Positions 1 to 5,382 are shown, numbered from the stretch's first letter. The stretch: 5,423 bases of DNA from Paludibacter sp. (GCA_031284665.1 JAITXR010000322.1:1-5423); one strand, 5' to 3'. Notes: a model not told the origin generated them from the sequence alone. Numbers and translations: made by a program.

Positions 1-165
1 TTGATACAAGCGGAATTTCAGGTGCGCAAGGGAGTGAGTTCTTTAGTAATTTCAATTATAACGGCATGTTAACCTCTCTCCCCGCAGGTAGTTTTGATAC
101 AAGCGGAATTACAGGGACACAAGGGAGTCTTTTCTTTGCATATTTCAATTATAGTAAAGGCAAAA
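1..165 (+). repeat. 93-bp in-frame tandem repeat, about 1.8 copies visible
   Basis: The words TTGATACAAGCGGAATT at 1 and 94, CAAGGGAGT at 27 and 120, and TTTCAATTATA at 49 and 142 recur with exactly 93-bp spacing, giving a 31-residue protein repeat. The array continues leftward out of the window, so the copy number is unknown. The last copy decays after FNYSKG into unique C-terminal sequence. Confidence 0.85.
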
Positions 166-311
166 TCCCCCTTGATACAACTTCGCTAAATAGAATAAAA
201 ATTTCAAATAATACGCCAACACAGATTACATTTCATTATTGGAATGGTTCTGCCAGTGTGGCAGTTATAGTTACCGCAGGCGGCACGTTCGATGGCTATC
301 CTGCCGGATAA
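1..311 (+). CDS. 3' end of repeat-containing surface or tail-fibre-like protein (partial)
   Basis: The reading frame is open from the left edge (codons in phase with position 3) to a TAA at 309-311, so the N-terminus is missing and the ATG at 66 is internal. The visible 102 residues hold one complete 31-residue repeat and most of a second: DTSGISGAQGSEFF...LPAGSF is followed by DTSGITGTQGSLFF. The unit is mirrored in the DNA as a 93-bp period. The pattern (LPAGSF-DTSxIT, aromatic FFxxFNY) recalls the repeats of BspA-like/DUF285 surface proteins, but that link is from memory and weak. After the repeats comes a non-repeated, Thr/Val-rich tail of about 50 residues ending in YPAG, probably a beta-rich capping domain. 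Two small membrane-protein genes and an integrase follow, so a phage tail-fibre or other exposed adhesin is plausible. Function is inferred from context only. Confidence 0.75.
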   Translation, partial: DTSGISGAQGSEFFSNFNYNGMLTSLPAGSFDTSGITGTQGSLFFAYFNYSKGKIPLDTTSLNRIKISNNTPTQITFHYWNGSASVAVIVTAGGTFDGYPAG

Positions 312-316
312 AAAAT

Positions 317-331
317 ACTAATTAGGCAACT
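317..331 (+). repeat. Dispersed intergenic motif, copy 1 (ACTAATTAGGCAACT)
   Basis: This copy lies in the 64-bp gap between the repeat protein and the next gene, 44 nt before the ATG at 376. TCAAAC/TCAAAT words follow it up to the start codon. It contains the palindromic core CTAATTAG. Other copies are at 873-890, 945-962 and, on the minus strand, 3101-3120. No Shine-Dalgarno sequence is present, as is normal for Bacteroidota. Confidence 0.7.
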
Positions 332-375
332 ACTCAAACAATTCAAATAATCAAACAACTCAAATTTTATAAACA

Positions 376-834
376 ATGGAATTTTTATCATCAATCAACA
401 ATGTATGGGCATTTGCAGCCTTTGTAATTATATATTTTAGTACCGAAATACTGAAATGGCATAAAAAAAAGCAAATCACGGCAAAAAAGAGCGAGCGTTT
501 TCAACACGACATAGAGAAAAAAATCGCGCGCCTCGAAACCGCCTGTAAAGACATTTTACCGGCAGGCTCGCTTATGATGGGCGACGAGATAAGAGATAAT
601 TTTAAAAATCTGAATGAGCGAATGGATAAAAATGACGTGGTTACACAGCGTTTGCAAGTGCTGAACCTCATTCAACACACCCCGCTCGAAGTGCGTATAA
701 TCTCAAAAGAATACGATAAATACAAGGAAATGAGCGGAAACTCCTACCTTGATGAGGTATTTGCTACTTGGCAACAAAAACAGCAAAATAAACTGAATAA
801 TTTGAAACAAAACAAGATAACGGTTAATGGTTAA
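376..834 (+). CDS. Small single-pass membrane/coiled-coil protein, phage holin-like candidate
   Basis: The protein has 152 residues. One hydrophobic segment (about 10-27, VWAFAAFVIIYF) is followed by a lysine-rich stretch (27-38), which suggests a cytoplasmic C-terminus. A charged, heptad-like helical region follows (about 40-100). The C-terminal part carries a YxxY (113, 116), GNSY (121-124), W (132) pattern. That resembles the Y..Y....GGNGY ending I recall from small phage membrane proteins of unknown or holin-associated function. The ATG at 376 is chosen because it begins just before the membrane segment and follows an A-rich leader. The gene sits between a tail-like gene and an integrase, in the zone where prophages often carry lysis functions, but no endolysin is visible. 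The last codons and stop (KITVNG*) are formed by the repeated word GGTTAAT, so the C-terminus may have been reshaped by repeat DNA. The holin role is a guess. Confidence 0.8.
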   Translation: MEFLSSINNVWAFAAFVIIYFSTEILKWHKKKQITAKKSERFQHDIEKKIARLETACKDILPAGSLMMGDEIRDNFKNLNERMDKNDVVTQRLQVLNLIQHTPLEVRIISKEYDKYKEMSGNSYLDEVFATWQQKQQNKLNNLKQNKITVNG

Positions 835-837
835 TCC

Positions 838-868
838 GGGTACACGGTAAACGGTACAAGGTACACGG
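838..868 (+). repeat. Word-like repeat GGTACACGG / GGTAAACGG / GGTACAAGG / GGTACACGG
   Basis: The DNA after the stop of the preceding gene is built from near-identical 7-10 nt words around GGTACACGG. They begin almost at the stop codon, where GGTTAATGGTTAAT spans the end of the gene. A copy of the ACTACTAATTAGG motif follows directly. There is no open frame or terminator-like hairpin here. Confidence 0.65.
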
Positions 869-872
869 AAAA

Positions 873-890
873 ACTACTAATTAGGTAACT
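873..890 (+). repeat. Dispersed intergenic motif, copy 2 (ACTACTAATTAGGTAACT)
   Basis: This copy lies in the 163-bp gap between two small membrane-protein genes. It is a near-perfect direct repeat of 945-962 (one mismatch in 18), spaced 72 bp start to start. The pair brackets a TAATGTAAAATGTAAAATG stretch and a 16-bp palindrome. Unlike the other copies, TCAAAC words do not follow it. Confidence 0.7.
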
Positions 891-914
891 TTCTAATGTA
901 AAATGTAAAATGTT

Positions 915-930
915 CCCGATAGCTATCGGG
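915..930. repeat. Perfect 16-bp palindrome CCCGATAGCTATCGGG
   Basis: The sequence is fully self-complementary. As RNA it could form a 6-bp stem with an AGCT loop. No T-run follows on either side, so it is a poor intrinsic terminator. From memory, this palindrome recurs in intergenic DNA of many Bacteroidota. It could be a protein-binding site or a repetitive extragenic palindrome. Confidence 0.75.
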
Positions 931-944
931 AGTAAAATTACAAA

Positions 945-962
945 ACTACTAATTTGGTAACT
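945..962 (+). repeat. Dispersed intergenic motif, copy 3 (ACTACTAATTTGGTAACT)
   Basis: It is followed by four TTCAAAC/ATCAAAC words up to the ATG at 998, 35 nt downstream. The arrangement matches the leader before the ATG at 376 (motif, then TCAAA-rich spacer, then start). The palindromic CTAATTAG core is degraded here to CTAATTTG. Confidence 0.7.
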
Positions 963-997
963 ATTCAAACATTCAAACTATTCAAACAATCAAACTA

Positions 998-1333
998 ATG
1001 AAAAAACTTCTTATAATAATTTCGCTTGTAATGGCACTGGCATCGGGCGTATTAGGTTTTATGCTCAATAATACAACTGTAATGTATCAGCGCGAAAAAC
1101 TGCATAATATAGAACTGTCCGGCATTATCACCGAGCAATCGGCAATGATTGAGCGACTTGGCGCACTCGACGGCGTACAGGCTACCGTCAATTTCAACAT
1201 CAGCAATAAGGCTATCCTTGGCAATATCAAAACCGGCGATGTGCAACCAATGATTGAAAACTCAATGCGCTACTTACGCAGTGAATTGGTGCGAAACGAT
1301 ACGCTGGTAATATCAAAAAACTTGCTGCGTTAA
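998..1333 (+). CDS. Small membrane-anchored protein of unknown function
   Basis: The protein has 111 residues. An N-terminal MKK plus a hydrophobic segment (about 4-22, LLIIISLVMALASGVLGF) forms a signal anchor or uncleaved membrane helix. There is no cysteine, so it is not a lipoprotein. The remaining roughly 88 residues are predicted exported: a helical stretch (30-60, QREKLHNIELSG...SAMIERLG), then a mixed region ending in NLLR. I recognise no family. With the preceding small membrane protein it makes a pair of short membrane genes at the end of the element. That would suit a lysis accessory or superinfection role, but nothing in the sequence proves it. The gene is convergent with the integrase and their stop codons overlap in the shared bases TTAA (1330-1333), leaving no room for a terminator between them. 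The ATG at 998 is favoured because the signal-like segment starts at once. Confidence 0.75.
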   Translation: MKKLLIIISLVMALASGVLGFMLNNTTVMYQREKLHNIELSGIITEQSAMIERLGALDGVQATVNFNISNKAILGNIKTGDVQPMIENSMRYLRSELVRNDTLVISKNLLR

Positions 1334-2511
1334 ATCGGCACAACAAACTCATTCACGCGCCGCGAGCCTACTACGGCACGTTTGCGAAGGTATTTCTCAG
1401 TAGTGGCAAAGTTCTTATGCCGGAGATGTTCCATCACGTTATAAGGTGATGCGCCATTCTGAATAAGAATAATTGCACCGGTATGTTTCCAACTGTAAAA
1501 CTTCTTATTTTCCGGCAATCCGGCTTGTTTGCGAAACTCATTGAAACGGTTTCGCATCGTGTTTTTTCCGGTGGGCGTCGCCGATGGGACACCGTACCGC
1601 CCAAATAAATAAAAATCCTGATTATATTTTTCCAAACCAAAGCGCGAAAATTCAGTAACCAACACATCGGGAATATCCACCATTTCGGTAGTTTGATTTT
1701 TTGCATCGGGGGCACTCACGCGGATAGTTTTACGCTGTAAATCAATGTTACCAATCTTCAAAGTTCGCAGTTCGCCCGGGCGGATGGCACAGTAATATTG
1801 TATCTGACAAGCGAGCCACAAGTAAGGGTTTGCGCGCGAAATTACATCTTTCATCGTGGCGCGTTCTGTATCAGAGTAAGGCACCGCAGCCTTATCGACA
1901 ACCGCGCCGTACGAATGTATATCAGCGCCAATCACCGGACTAACGCGCAATTTATTTTTGAGAACTTCGTAGTCGAAAAACGTCCCGACAATCTGCATAT
2001 ACTTATCAATGGTAACTTTCGATAGCCCTTGCGTTTTTGACAACCAAAAAGCAAAGTCTTCGATTACTCGCGTGGTTATCTCACGTTTCAGGTACTCATT
2101 CACTTTGAGCCACTCCACGAACACCCGCATTTTCGACGTATAACAGATAAACGATTTAGCGTTAACTTGCTGTTTTTTCCGCTCCAAAAAATCATTGATG
2201 TCCGTTTCAATTTCCGTCAACACCGACATTCTGCCGGAGATGCGACTGTCAGAATACCGCTTTAGATAATTATGCCCCGACTGCAACGCGATATATTCCT
2301 TATTATCGAGCCAGCGCGTTTTATCGGCAATAATTTTTTGCGCGGCTGCATACCTTTCATCAGCGCTGCCATTGATAGTTTTATATACTCGTTCGCGTAT
2401 CGGCTCGAAGCGGTCCGGCAGGCTAAATTGATACTCGACATACCACTGTTTAGCGAGGTCGCCGCCTTTATTGTTAAGGTAGGGATAGATGGTTGCTTCT
2501 CTGTGTCTCAT
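1330..2511 (-). CDS. int: Tyrosine recombinase / phage-type integrase
   Basis: The protein has 393 residues, a normal length for Bacteroidota phage and island integrases. It would catalyse site-specific integration and excision of the element. The order is: an N-terminal arm-binding-like region (about 1-90), a SAM-like core-binding domain (about 100-195, with LSKVTIDKYMQIVGTFFDY), and a catalytic domain (about 210-380). Visible active-site candidates are R244 (CAIRPGEL), K271 in the beta-hairpin, H365 (LRHKN) and the nucleophile Y374 (TTEKYLRK). The usual HxxR box II reads Y339-S-W-K342-H-T-G-A, so Lys replaces the second Arg and Tyr the His. I recall KHTGA as a recurring variant in this phylum's integrases, so the enzyme is probably intact. 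The start codon faces ssrA 141 bp away, which fits an element inserted at the tmRNA 3' end. The DNA site it uses is inferred, not seen. Confidence 0.93.
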   Translation of the reverse strand: MRHREATIYPYLNNKGGDLAKQWYVEYQFSLPDRFEPIRERVYKTINGSADERYAAAQKIIADKTRWLDNKEYIALQSGHNYLKRYSDSRISGRMSVLTEIETDINDFLERKKQQVNAKSFICYTSKMRVFVEWLKVNEYLKREITTRVIEDFAFWLSKTQGLSKVTIDKYMQIVGTFFDYEVLKNKLRVSPVIGADIHSYGAVVDKAAVPYSDTERATMKDVISRANPYLWLACQIQYYCAIRPGELRTLKIGNIDLQRKTIRVSAPDAKNQTTEMVDIPDVLVTEFSRFGLEKYNQDFYLFGRYGVPSATPTGKNTMRNRFNEFRKQAGLPENKKFYSWKHTGAIILIQNGASPYNVMEHLRHKNFATTEKYLRKRAVVGSRRVNEFVVPI

Positions 2512-2538
2512 AATAAAACTGTATTTCTGTGGAACATA

Positions 2539-2566
2539 TAAAAATAAATGATTAATAATCAGCCAA
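2539..2566 (-). promoter_or_regulatory. Possible integrase promoter with overlapping imperfect palindrome
   Basis: On the minus strand, TATTTTTA (2546-2539) matches TAnnTTTG at all but the last base. TTGG (2566-2563) lies 16 nt upstream, a shorter spacing than is usual. The spacer holds TGATTAATAATCA (2549-2561), a 13-bp inverted repeat with only the centre unpaired, which could be an operator. The ATAATCAG part of this region recurs at 2629-2636. Support is motif matching only. Confidence 0.3.
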
Positions 2567-2610
2567 TTACCCCACCCGCCAAAATTACAGTAACATCTTT
2601 AAACTATAAA

Positions 2611-2639
2611 TAACTGACTATCTATTTGATAATCAGTTA
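2611..2639 (-). terminator. Hairpin 13 nt after the tmRNA 3' end, likely ssrA terminator
   Basis: Arms TAACTGACTATC (2611-2622) and GATAATCAGTTA (2628-2639) enclose a 5-nt loop. In the minus-strand transcript all 12 positions pair, one as a U-G wobble; on the plus strand that position is a C-A mismatch. This asymmetry and the T-rich sequence after the minus-strand stem (TTTATAGTTT) favour termination of ssrA. The stem is A/T-rich, so strength is uncertain. If the element is inserted at ssrA, this hairpin is on the element side of the junction. Confidence 0.55.
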
Positions 2640-2652
2640 CTTTCGGATTAGG

Positions 2653-3051
2653 TGGTGGAGCCGGAGGGAGTCGAACCCTCGTCCAAACACGGAACTAATA
2701 TGCTTTCTACACGTTTATCTTTGCTTAGGTTTTCGAGCATCGGCAAGACCAAAGCCACCTACCAATGCCTTATCCTCTAAATTTTCAACAGATTTACAAG
2801 GCTAAAAATGTCTATCTCCGATTTATCCGCACCTCCTTATCATTAGCCTCGGAGCGAGGGCTTTTGGGAGATGTCTCGTCCCAACACCTTGTATCGGGAT
2901 TAAGCTTAGCTTACTATTATTCGGCTTAAGCAGCAAGAGCGTAGTTTGTTTCGCCAGTTAATTGTTTGAGAACCGTGATTTACGAGCCGTTTTCTCCCCG
3001 CTCGACGTGCTTACATACCCTTTCTGCGTGCTGTCAAATCCAAGCAGCCCC
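2653..3051 (-). ncRNA. ssrA: tmRNA (transfer-messenger RNA, SsrA)
   Basis: This 399-nt RNA rescues stalled ribosomes together with SmpB by acting as alanyl-tRNA and then as a short message that tags the nascent protein for proteolysis. The 5' end GGGGCTG (3051-3045) pairs over 7 bp, with two G-U pairs, with CGGCTCC before the ACCA end (2653-2656), forming the acceptor stem. The T arm is complete (GAGGG-TTCGACT-CCCTC, 2680-2664). CCA is encoded. The tag frame begins about 97 nt from the 5' end, the usual place, and is followed by roughly 270 nt that would hold the downstream pseudoknots, which I did not fold fully. The RNA is intact although a probable mobile element abuts its 3' end, as expected when an element regenerates its target. 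No clear TAnnTTTG promoter is seen in the 98 bp after rny, so read-through from rny is possible. Confidence 0.96.
2926..2955 (-). other. ssrA: tmRNA tag reading frame, GETNYALAA plus stop
   Basis: Codons GGC GAA ACA AAC TAC GCT CTT GCT GCT TAA run from 2955 to 2926 on the minus strand. The resume codon is GGC (Gly), after the alanine carried on the tRNA-like end. The YALAA ending is the classic degradation signal for ClpXP-type proteases. From memory, GETNYALAA is the tag reported for Bacteroides, which supports placing the window in Bacteroidales. Confidence 0.93.
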
Positions 3052-3090
3052 AGAACTTTTTTATACTGAATAACTACCAGTAAAGTTTAT

Positions 3091-3120
3091 AATGGTTTGA
3101 GTAATTTCCTAATTAGTAGT
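3091..3120 (-). repeat. Dispersed intergenic motif, copy 4, before ssrA
   Basis: The minus strand reads ACTACTAATTAGGAAATTAC followed by TCAAACCATT. It closely matches the leader at 317-343, including the ACTCAAAC words after the core. It lies on the chromosomal side, after rny, with the core ending 52 nt before the tmRNA 5' end and in the same orientation as ssrA. So the motif is not confined to the element. Confidence 0.7.
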
Positions 3121-3151
3121 CTTTTGTCCTTACTCTTTGTTCTTTTGTCCT
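3121..3151 (-). repeat. Direct repeat AGGACAAAAG x2 reaching into the rny stop codon
   Basis: AGGACAAAAG occurs at 3151-3142 and 3130-3121 on the minus strand, 21 nt apart, with AACAAAGAGTA between. The first copy includes the last two bases of the rny TAG stop. An ACTACTAATTAGG motif follows directly, the same order (word repeat, then motif) as at 838-890. Confidence 0.65.
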
Positions 3152-4694
3152 ATTTCGCGTAACTTACCGACCTTGTTTCTCTGATAACTGTGATTTTCAC
3201 TTGTCCGGGATAAGTCATTTCGTCTTGTATTTTCTTTGCAATATCGAACGATAACAGTTCGGTTTCTTTGTCGTCAATTTTATCTGCGCCTACAATTACT
3301 CGCAGTTCGCGCCCTGCCTGAATAGCATAAGTTTTGACTACTCCCGGATACGAAAGTGCAAGGTTTTCTAAATCGTGCAGGCGTTTGAGATATGCCTCTA
3401 CTATTTCGCGCCGTGCACCGGGTCTTGCTCCTGAAATGGCGTCGCATACTTGCACAATAGGCGCAATGAGAGTTTCCATTTCAATTTCTTCGTGGTGCGC
3501 ACCTATGGCATTGCAAATATCGGGTTTTTCCTTGTATCGTTCTGCGAGGCGCATACCGAGTATTGCGTGTGGCAATTCCGGCTCGTCGTCGGGCACTTTG
3601 CCTATGTCGTGCAACAGTCCGGCTCGTTTCGCTTTTTTAGGATTTAATCCAAGTTCGGTTGCCATAATGGCGCATAAATTTGCTGTTTCGCGAGCGTGCT
3701 GCAGCAAGTTTTGTCCATACGACGAGCGATATTTCATTTTTCCTACCAATCGTATCAATTCGGGGTGCAAGCCGTGAACGCCCAAGTCGATAGCAGTACG
3801 TTTTCCTGCCTCAATAATTTCGTCTTCTACTTGTTTTGTAACTTTATTTACAACTTCTTCGATGCGAGCAGGGTGAATGCGCCCGTCGGCTACAAGTTGG
3901 TGAATCGAGAGGCGGGCAATTTCGCGTCGTACAGGGTCAAAAGCCGAAAGTACGATTGCCTCGGGCGTATCGTCAACTATTATTTCAACTCCTGTTGCTG
4001 CCTCTAATGCGCGGATATTACGACCTTCGCGTCCTATGATGCGCCCTTTTATTTCGTCGGATTCGATATTGAATACTGTTACCGAGTTTTCGATTGCAGT
4101 TTCGGTAGCGAGCCTTTGGATGCTTTTGATGATGATTTTTTTCGCCTCGTTGTTGGCAGTCATTTTTGCCTCTTCCATTATATCGTTAATGTACGACATA
4201 GCGTTTGCCTTTGTTTCCTCTTTCAGTGCCTCGACGAGTTTTTCTTTTGCCTGTTCGACCGACATTCCTGATACTTGTTCCAATTGCGATTGGGCTTGAT
4301 GGGTTAATTGGTCGAGTTCTTTGCGTTTTACCTCAATGGCTGTTTGTTGCAGTTCGTAGCTTTTTAGTTGTTGCTCGCAACTTTCGCGCAGTACTTCGAC
4401 TTCGTTTTGTTTGCGTTGCAGGTCGCCTTGACGCTGATTAAGTTGCAGTTCGCGTTGTTTTAGATTTACTTCGCGGTCTTGAATTTTTGCGTTTCGCTCG
4501 TGTACTTGCTGTTCGTGTTCGGCTTTGAGGGCAATAAATTTTTCCTTAACCTCAATAAGTTGATTTTTTTTGAGCAGTTCTATTTCCGTTTCTTTTTCCT
4601 TTCGACTTTTTTTCGAAAGCGTAGCAAATATCAGCGCGGTAACTGCCCCGCCCACTAATAATGTTACTATTGAAATAATTATTGTAATTGTCAT
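3150..4694 (-). CDS. rny: Ribonuclease Y
   Basis: This membrane-anchored endoribonuclease starts mRNA decay by cutting single-stranded RNA. At 514 residues it has the normal family length and all parts in order: an N-terminal membrane helix (about 3-25), a long charged coiled coil (about 30-170), a KH RNA-binding domain (about 210-275) with the GxxG loop GREG at 221-224, and a metal-dependent HD domain (about 330-430). HD-site residues are visible: H333 (LLQHARE), H362-D363 (LLHDIGK), H400-H401 (GAHHEE) and D418 ([10 protein letters not shown]). A conserved C-terminal domain follows, ending [20 protein letters not shown]. The ATG at 4694 is chosen because it starts the membrane helix; an A-rich, SD-less leader precedes it. 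It lies 38 bp after zapA in the same direction, so it is probably co-transcribed with the division genes. A weak TATATTTA (4718-4711) could give an extra promoter. No terminator hairpin is seen after the stop. Confidence 0.98.
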   Translation of the reverse strand: MTITIIISIVTLLVGGAVTALIFATLSKKSRKEKETEIELLKKNQLIEVKEKFIALKAEHEQQVHERNAKIQDREVNLKQRELQLNQRQGDLQRKQNEVEVLRESCEQQLKSYELQQTAIEVKRKELDQLTHQAQSQLEQVSGMSVEQAKEKLVEALKEETKANAMSYINDIMEEAKMTANNEAKKIIIKSIQRLATETAIENSVTVFNIESDEIKGRIIGREGRNIRALEAATGVEIIVDDTPEAIVLSAFDPVRREIARLSIHQLVADGRIHPARIEEVVNKVTKQVEDEIIEAGKRTAIDLGVHGLHPELIRLVGKMKYRSSYGQNLLQHARETANLCAIMATELGLNPKKAKRAGLLHDIGKVPDDEPELPHAILGMRLAERYKEKPDICNAIGAHHEEIEMETLIAPIVQVCDAISGARPGARREIVEAYLKRLHDLENLALSYPGVVKTYAIQAGRELRVIVGADKIDDKETELLSFDIAKKIQDEMTYPGQVKITVIRETRSVSYAK

Positions 4695-4732
4695 TTTTGC
4701 TTTTTATTTATAAATATAATAATATCAGTCAT

Positions 4733-5014
4733 TTAGTCATCACTAAGTGATTTTTCGAGTTCTTTAATAAGAGTTTCGGTGTCGGACTGACCTTGAGATA
4801 TGATTACCGCTAACTGATACGCCGTTAATTTTAGAATTTCTTCATAAGAGCGTTGATTGTACTTTTTTGCATATTTATCTAAATAATGCATTACAAGTTT
4901 TTCGGCATCTCGGTATATTTGTTCATCGTTTCGCGGGACTATAAGTGGAACTATAAATCCATCGATTTTGATTTTAATTGGTCTTTTTTCGTCGTCTAAC
5001 ATCAATTTACTCAT
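4733..5014 (-). CDS. zapA: Cell division protein ZapA
   Basis: ZapA-family proteins bind FtsZ and bundle its filaments at the division site. From the start I prefer (ATG at 5014, MSKLMLDDEK) the protein has 93 residues. It shows the short N-terminal beta region with IKIKIDGFIVPLIVP, then RNDEQIYRDAEKLV, then a long helix (YNQRSYEEILKLTAYQLAV) likely to form the family's dimer/tetramer coiled coil, and an acidic end. An upstream in-frame ATG at 5032 would add six residues (MFVAIK) and overlap the preceding gene by 22 bp. The 5014 start gives the common ATGA stop/start overlap and implies translational coupling to that gene. The order coiled-coil gene, zapA, rny is one I recall from other Bacteroidota, which supports the call in a fast-evolving family. 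Confidence 0.88.
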   Translation of the reverse strand: MSKLMLDDEKRPIKIKIDGFIVPLIVPRNDEQIYRDAEKLVMHYLDKYAKKYNQRSYEEILKLTAYQLAVIISQGQSDTETLIKELEKSLSDD

Positions 5015-5301
5015 TTTAATAGCGACAAACATTTGTCTATTTTACGCACTATATCAGTAATGTTTTTTTGCGCTACGGAGCAATCTTCGTTTGTACTCCC
5101 TAAAGCATTCGACATTTGTAACAGTGTAATTGTTTTTCTGCTGTGAACAAGTTCGCTGTGCACCTCTTGTAATTCTACTGTTTTTCGCTTGTATTCCGCC
5201 TGTAAATCAGCGTGTTGAATTAATAAACTATCGTAGGATTTTTTGAGTTCTTTGTATTTTTTGTTCTGTTGCTCGAATATATCTTGCAGCGAATTTGCCA
5301 T
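5011..5301 (-). CDS. Short coiled-coil protein upstream of zapA
   Basis: From ATG 5301 the protein has 96 residues and is soluble, with no signal or membrane segment. Residues about 5-65 are highly charged with heptad-like hydrophobic spacing (YKELKKSYDSLLIQHADLQ), predicting a coiled coil. A short Gly/Ser/Asn-rich break (LGSTNED) precedes a C-terminal helix (NITDIVRKIDKCLSLLK), a pattern I recall as conserved in the gene before zapA in Bacteroidota. It is ZapB-like in size and shape, but homology cannot be shown here, so no symbol is given. Linkage and the ATGA overlap with zapA suggest a division role, perhaps as a ZapA partner. A longer version would begin at a TTG (5322) that lies inside the promoter -7 box, so the ATG at 5301 is preferred. 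Confidence 0.85.
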   Translation of the reverse strand: MANSLQDIFEQQNKKYKELKKSYDSLLIQHADLQAEYKRKTVELQEVHSELVHSRKTITLLQMSNALGSTNEDCSVAQKNITDIVRKIDKCLSLLK

Positions 5302-5319
5302 AGTAATGAGAAATTTGCA

Positions 5320-5351
5320 CAAAGATACTTGTTTTATTTTTAATAACGAAA
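5320..5351 (-). promoter_or_regulatory. Bacteroidota-type promoter for the coiled-coil/zapA/rny operon
   Basis: TATCTTTG (5327-5320) matches the TAnnTTTG -7 element exactly. TTTC (5351-5348) lies 20 nt upstream, one base off the TTTG -33 element. Transcription would start near 5313-5316, giving a leader of roughly 12-15 nt before the ATG at 5301. No other promoter this good is seen before zapA or rny, so it probably drives all three genes. Confidence 0.7.
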
Positions 5352-5361
5352 TTATTTTTGT

Positions 5362-5369
5362 TATATTTG
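5362..5369 (+). promoter_or_regulatory. Possible divergent promoter (-7 element TATATTTG)
   Basis: It matches TAnnTTTG exactly on the plus strand, facing away from the zapA operon. The -33 region is only T-rich (TTTT at 5337-5340, 21 nt upstream). In such A/T-rich DNA a chance match is possible. It would serve a gene beginning near the right edge. Confidence 0.4.
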
Positions 5370-5382
5370 TAAAATATTTTTC

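Noticed and set aside
915..930. Palindrome as an intrinsic terminator
   Set aside because: The stem is only 6 bp and no T-run follows on either strand.
838..997. CRISPR-like array from the repeated words
   Set aside because: The repeats are 7-18 nt, irregular and without uniform unique spacers, and no cas gene is present.
1052..1246. Minus-strand 64-residue open frame
   Set aside because: It is antisense to the membrane-anchored gene at 998-1333, whose signal-like N-terminus and leader make it the better candidate.
1434..2541. Open frames 1434-1715 (minus), 1798-2025 (plus) and 2272-2541 (plus)
   Set aside because: They overlap the integrase in other frames or on the opposite strand, with no recognisable domain and no start context.
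3334..4441. Several plus-strand open frames (3334-3777, 3450-3647, 3696-4007, 4036-4299, 4205-4441)
   Set aside because: All lie antisense inside rny, which is complete and clearly conserved. Their translations are low-complexity Ser/Phe/Cys-rich shadows.
4739..4749. TCACTAAGTGA palindrome near the zapA stop
   Set aside because: It lies within the final zapA codons, the arms are only 5 bp and no T-run follows; probably chance.
5015..5032. ATG at 5032 as the zapA start
   Set aside because: It gives a 22-bp overlap and a non-conserved-looking MFVAIK extension. The ATG at 5014 forms a standard ATGA coupling. Not excluded.
5302..5322. TTG start at 5322 for the coiled-coil gene
   Set aside because: The TTG is part of the exact -7 promoter element at 5320-5327, so it would not be in the transcript. 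The ATG at 5301 fits.
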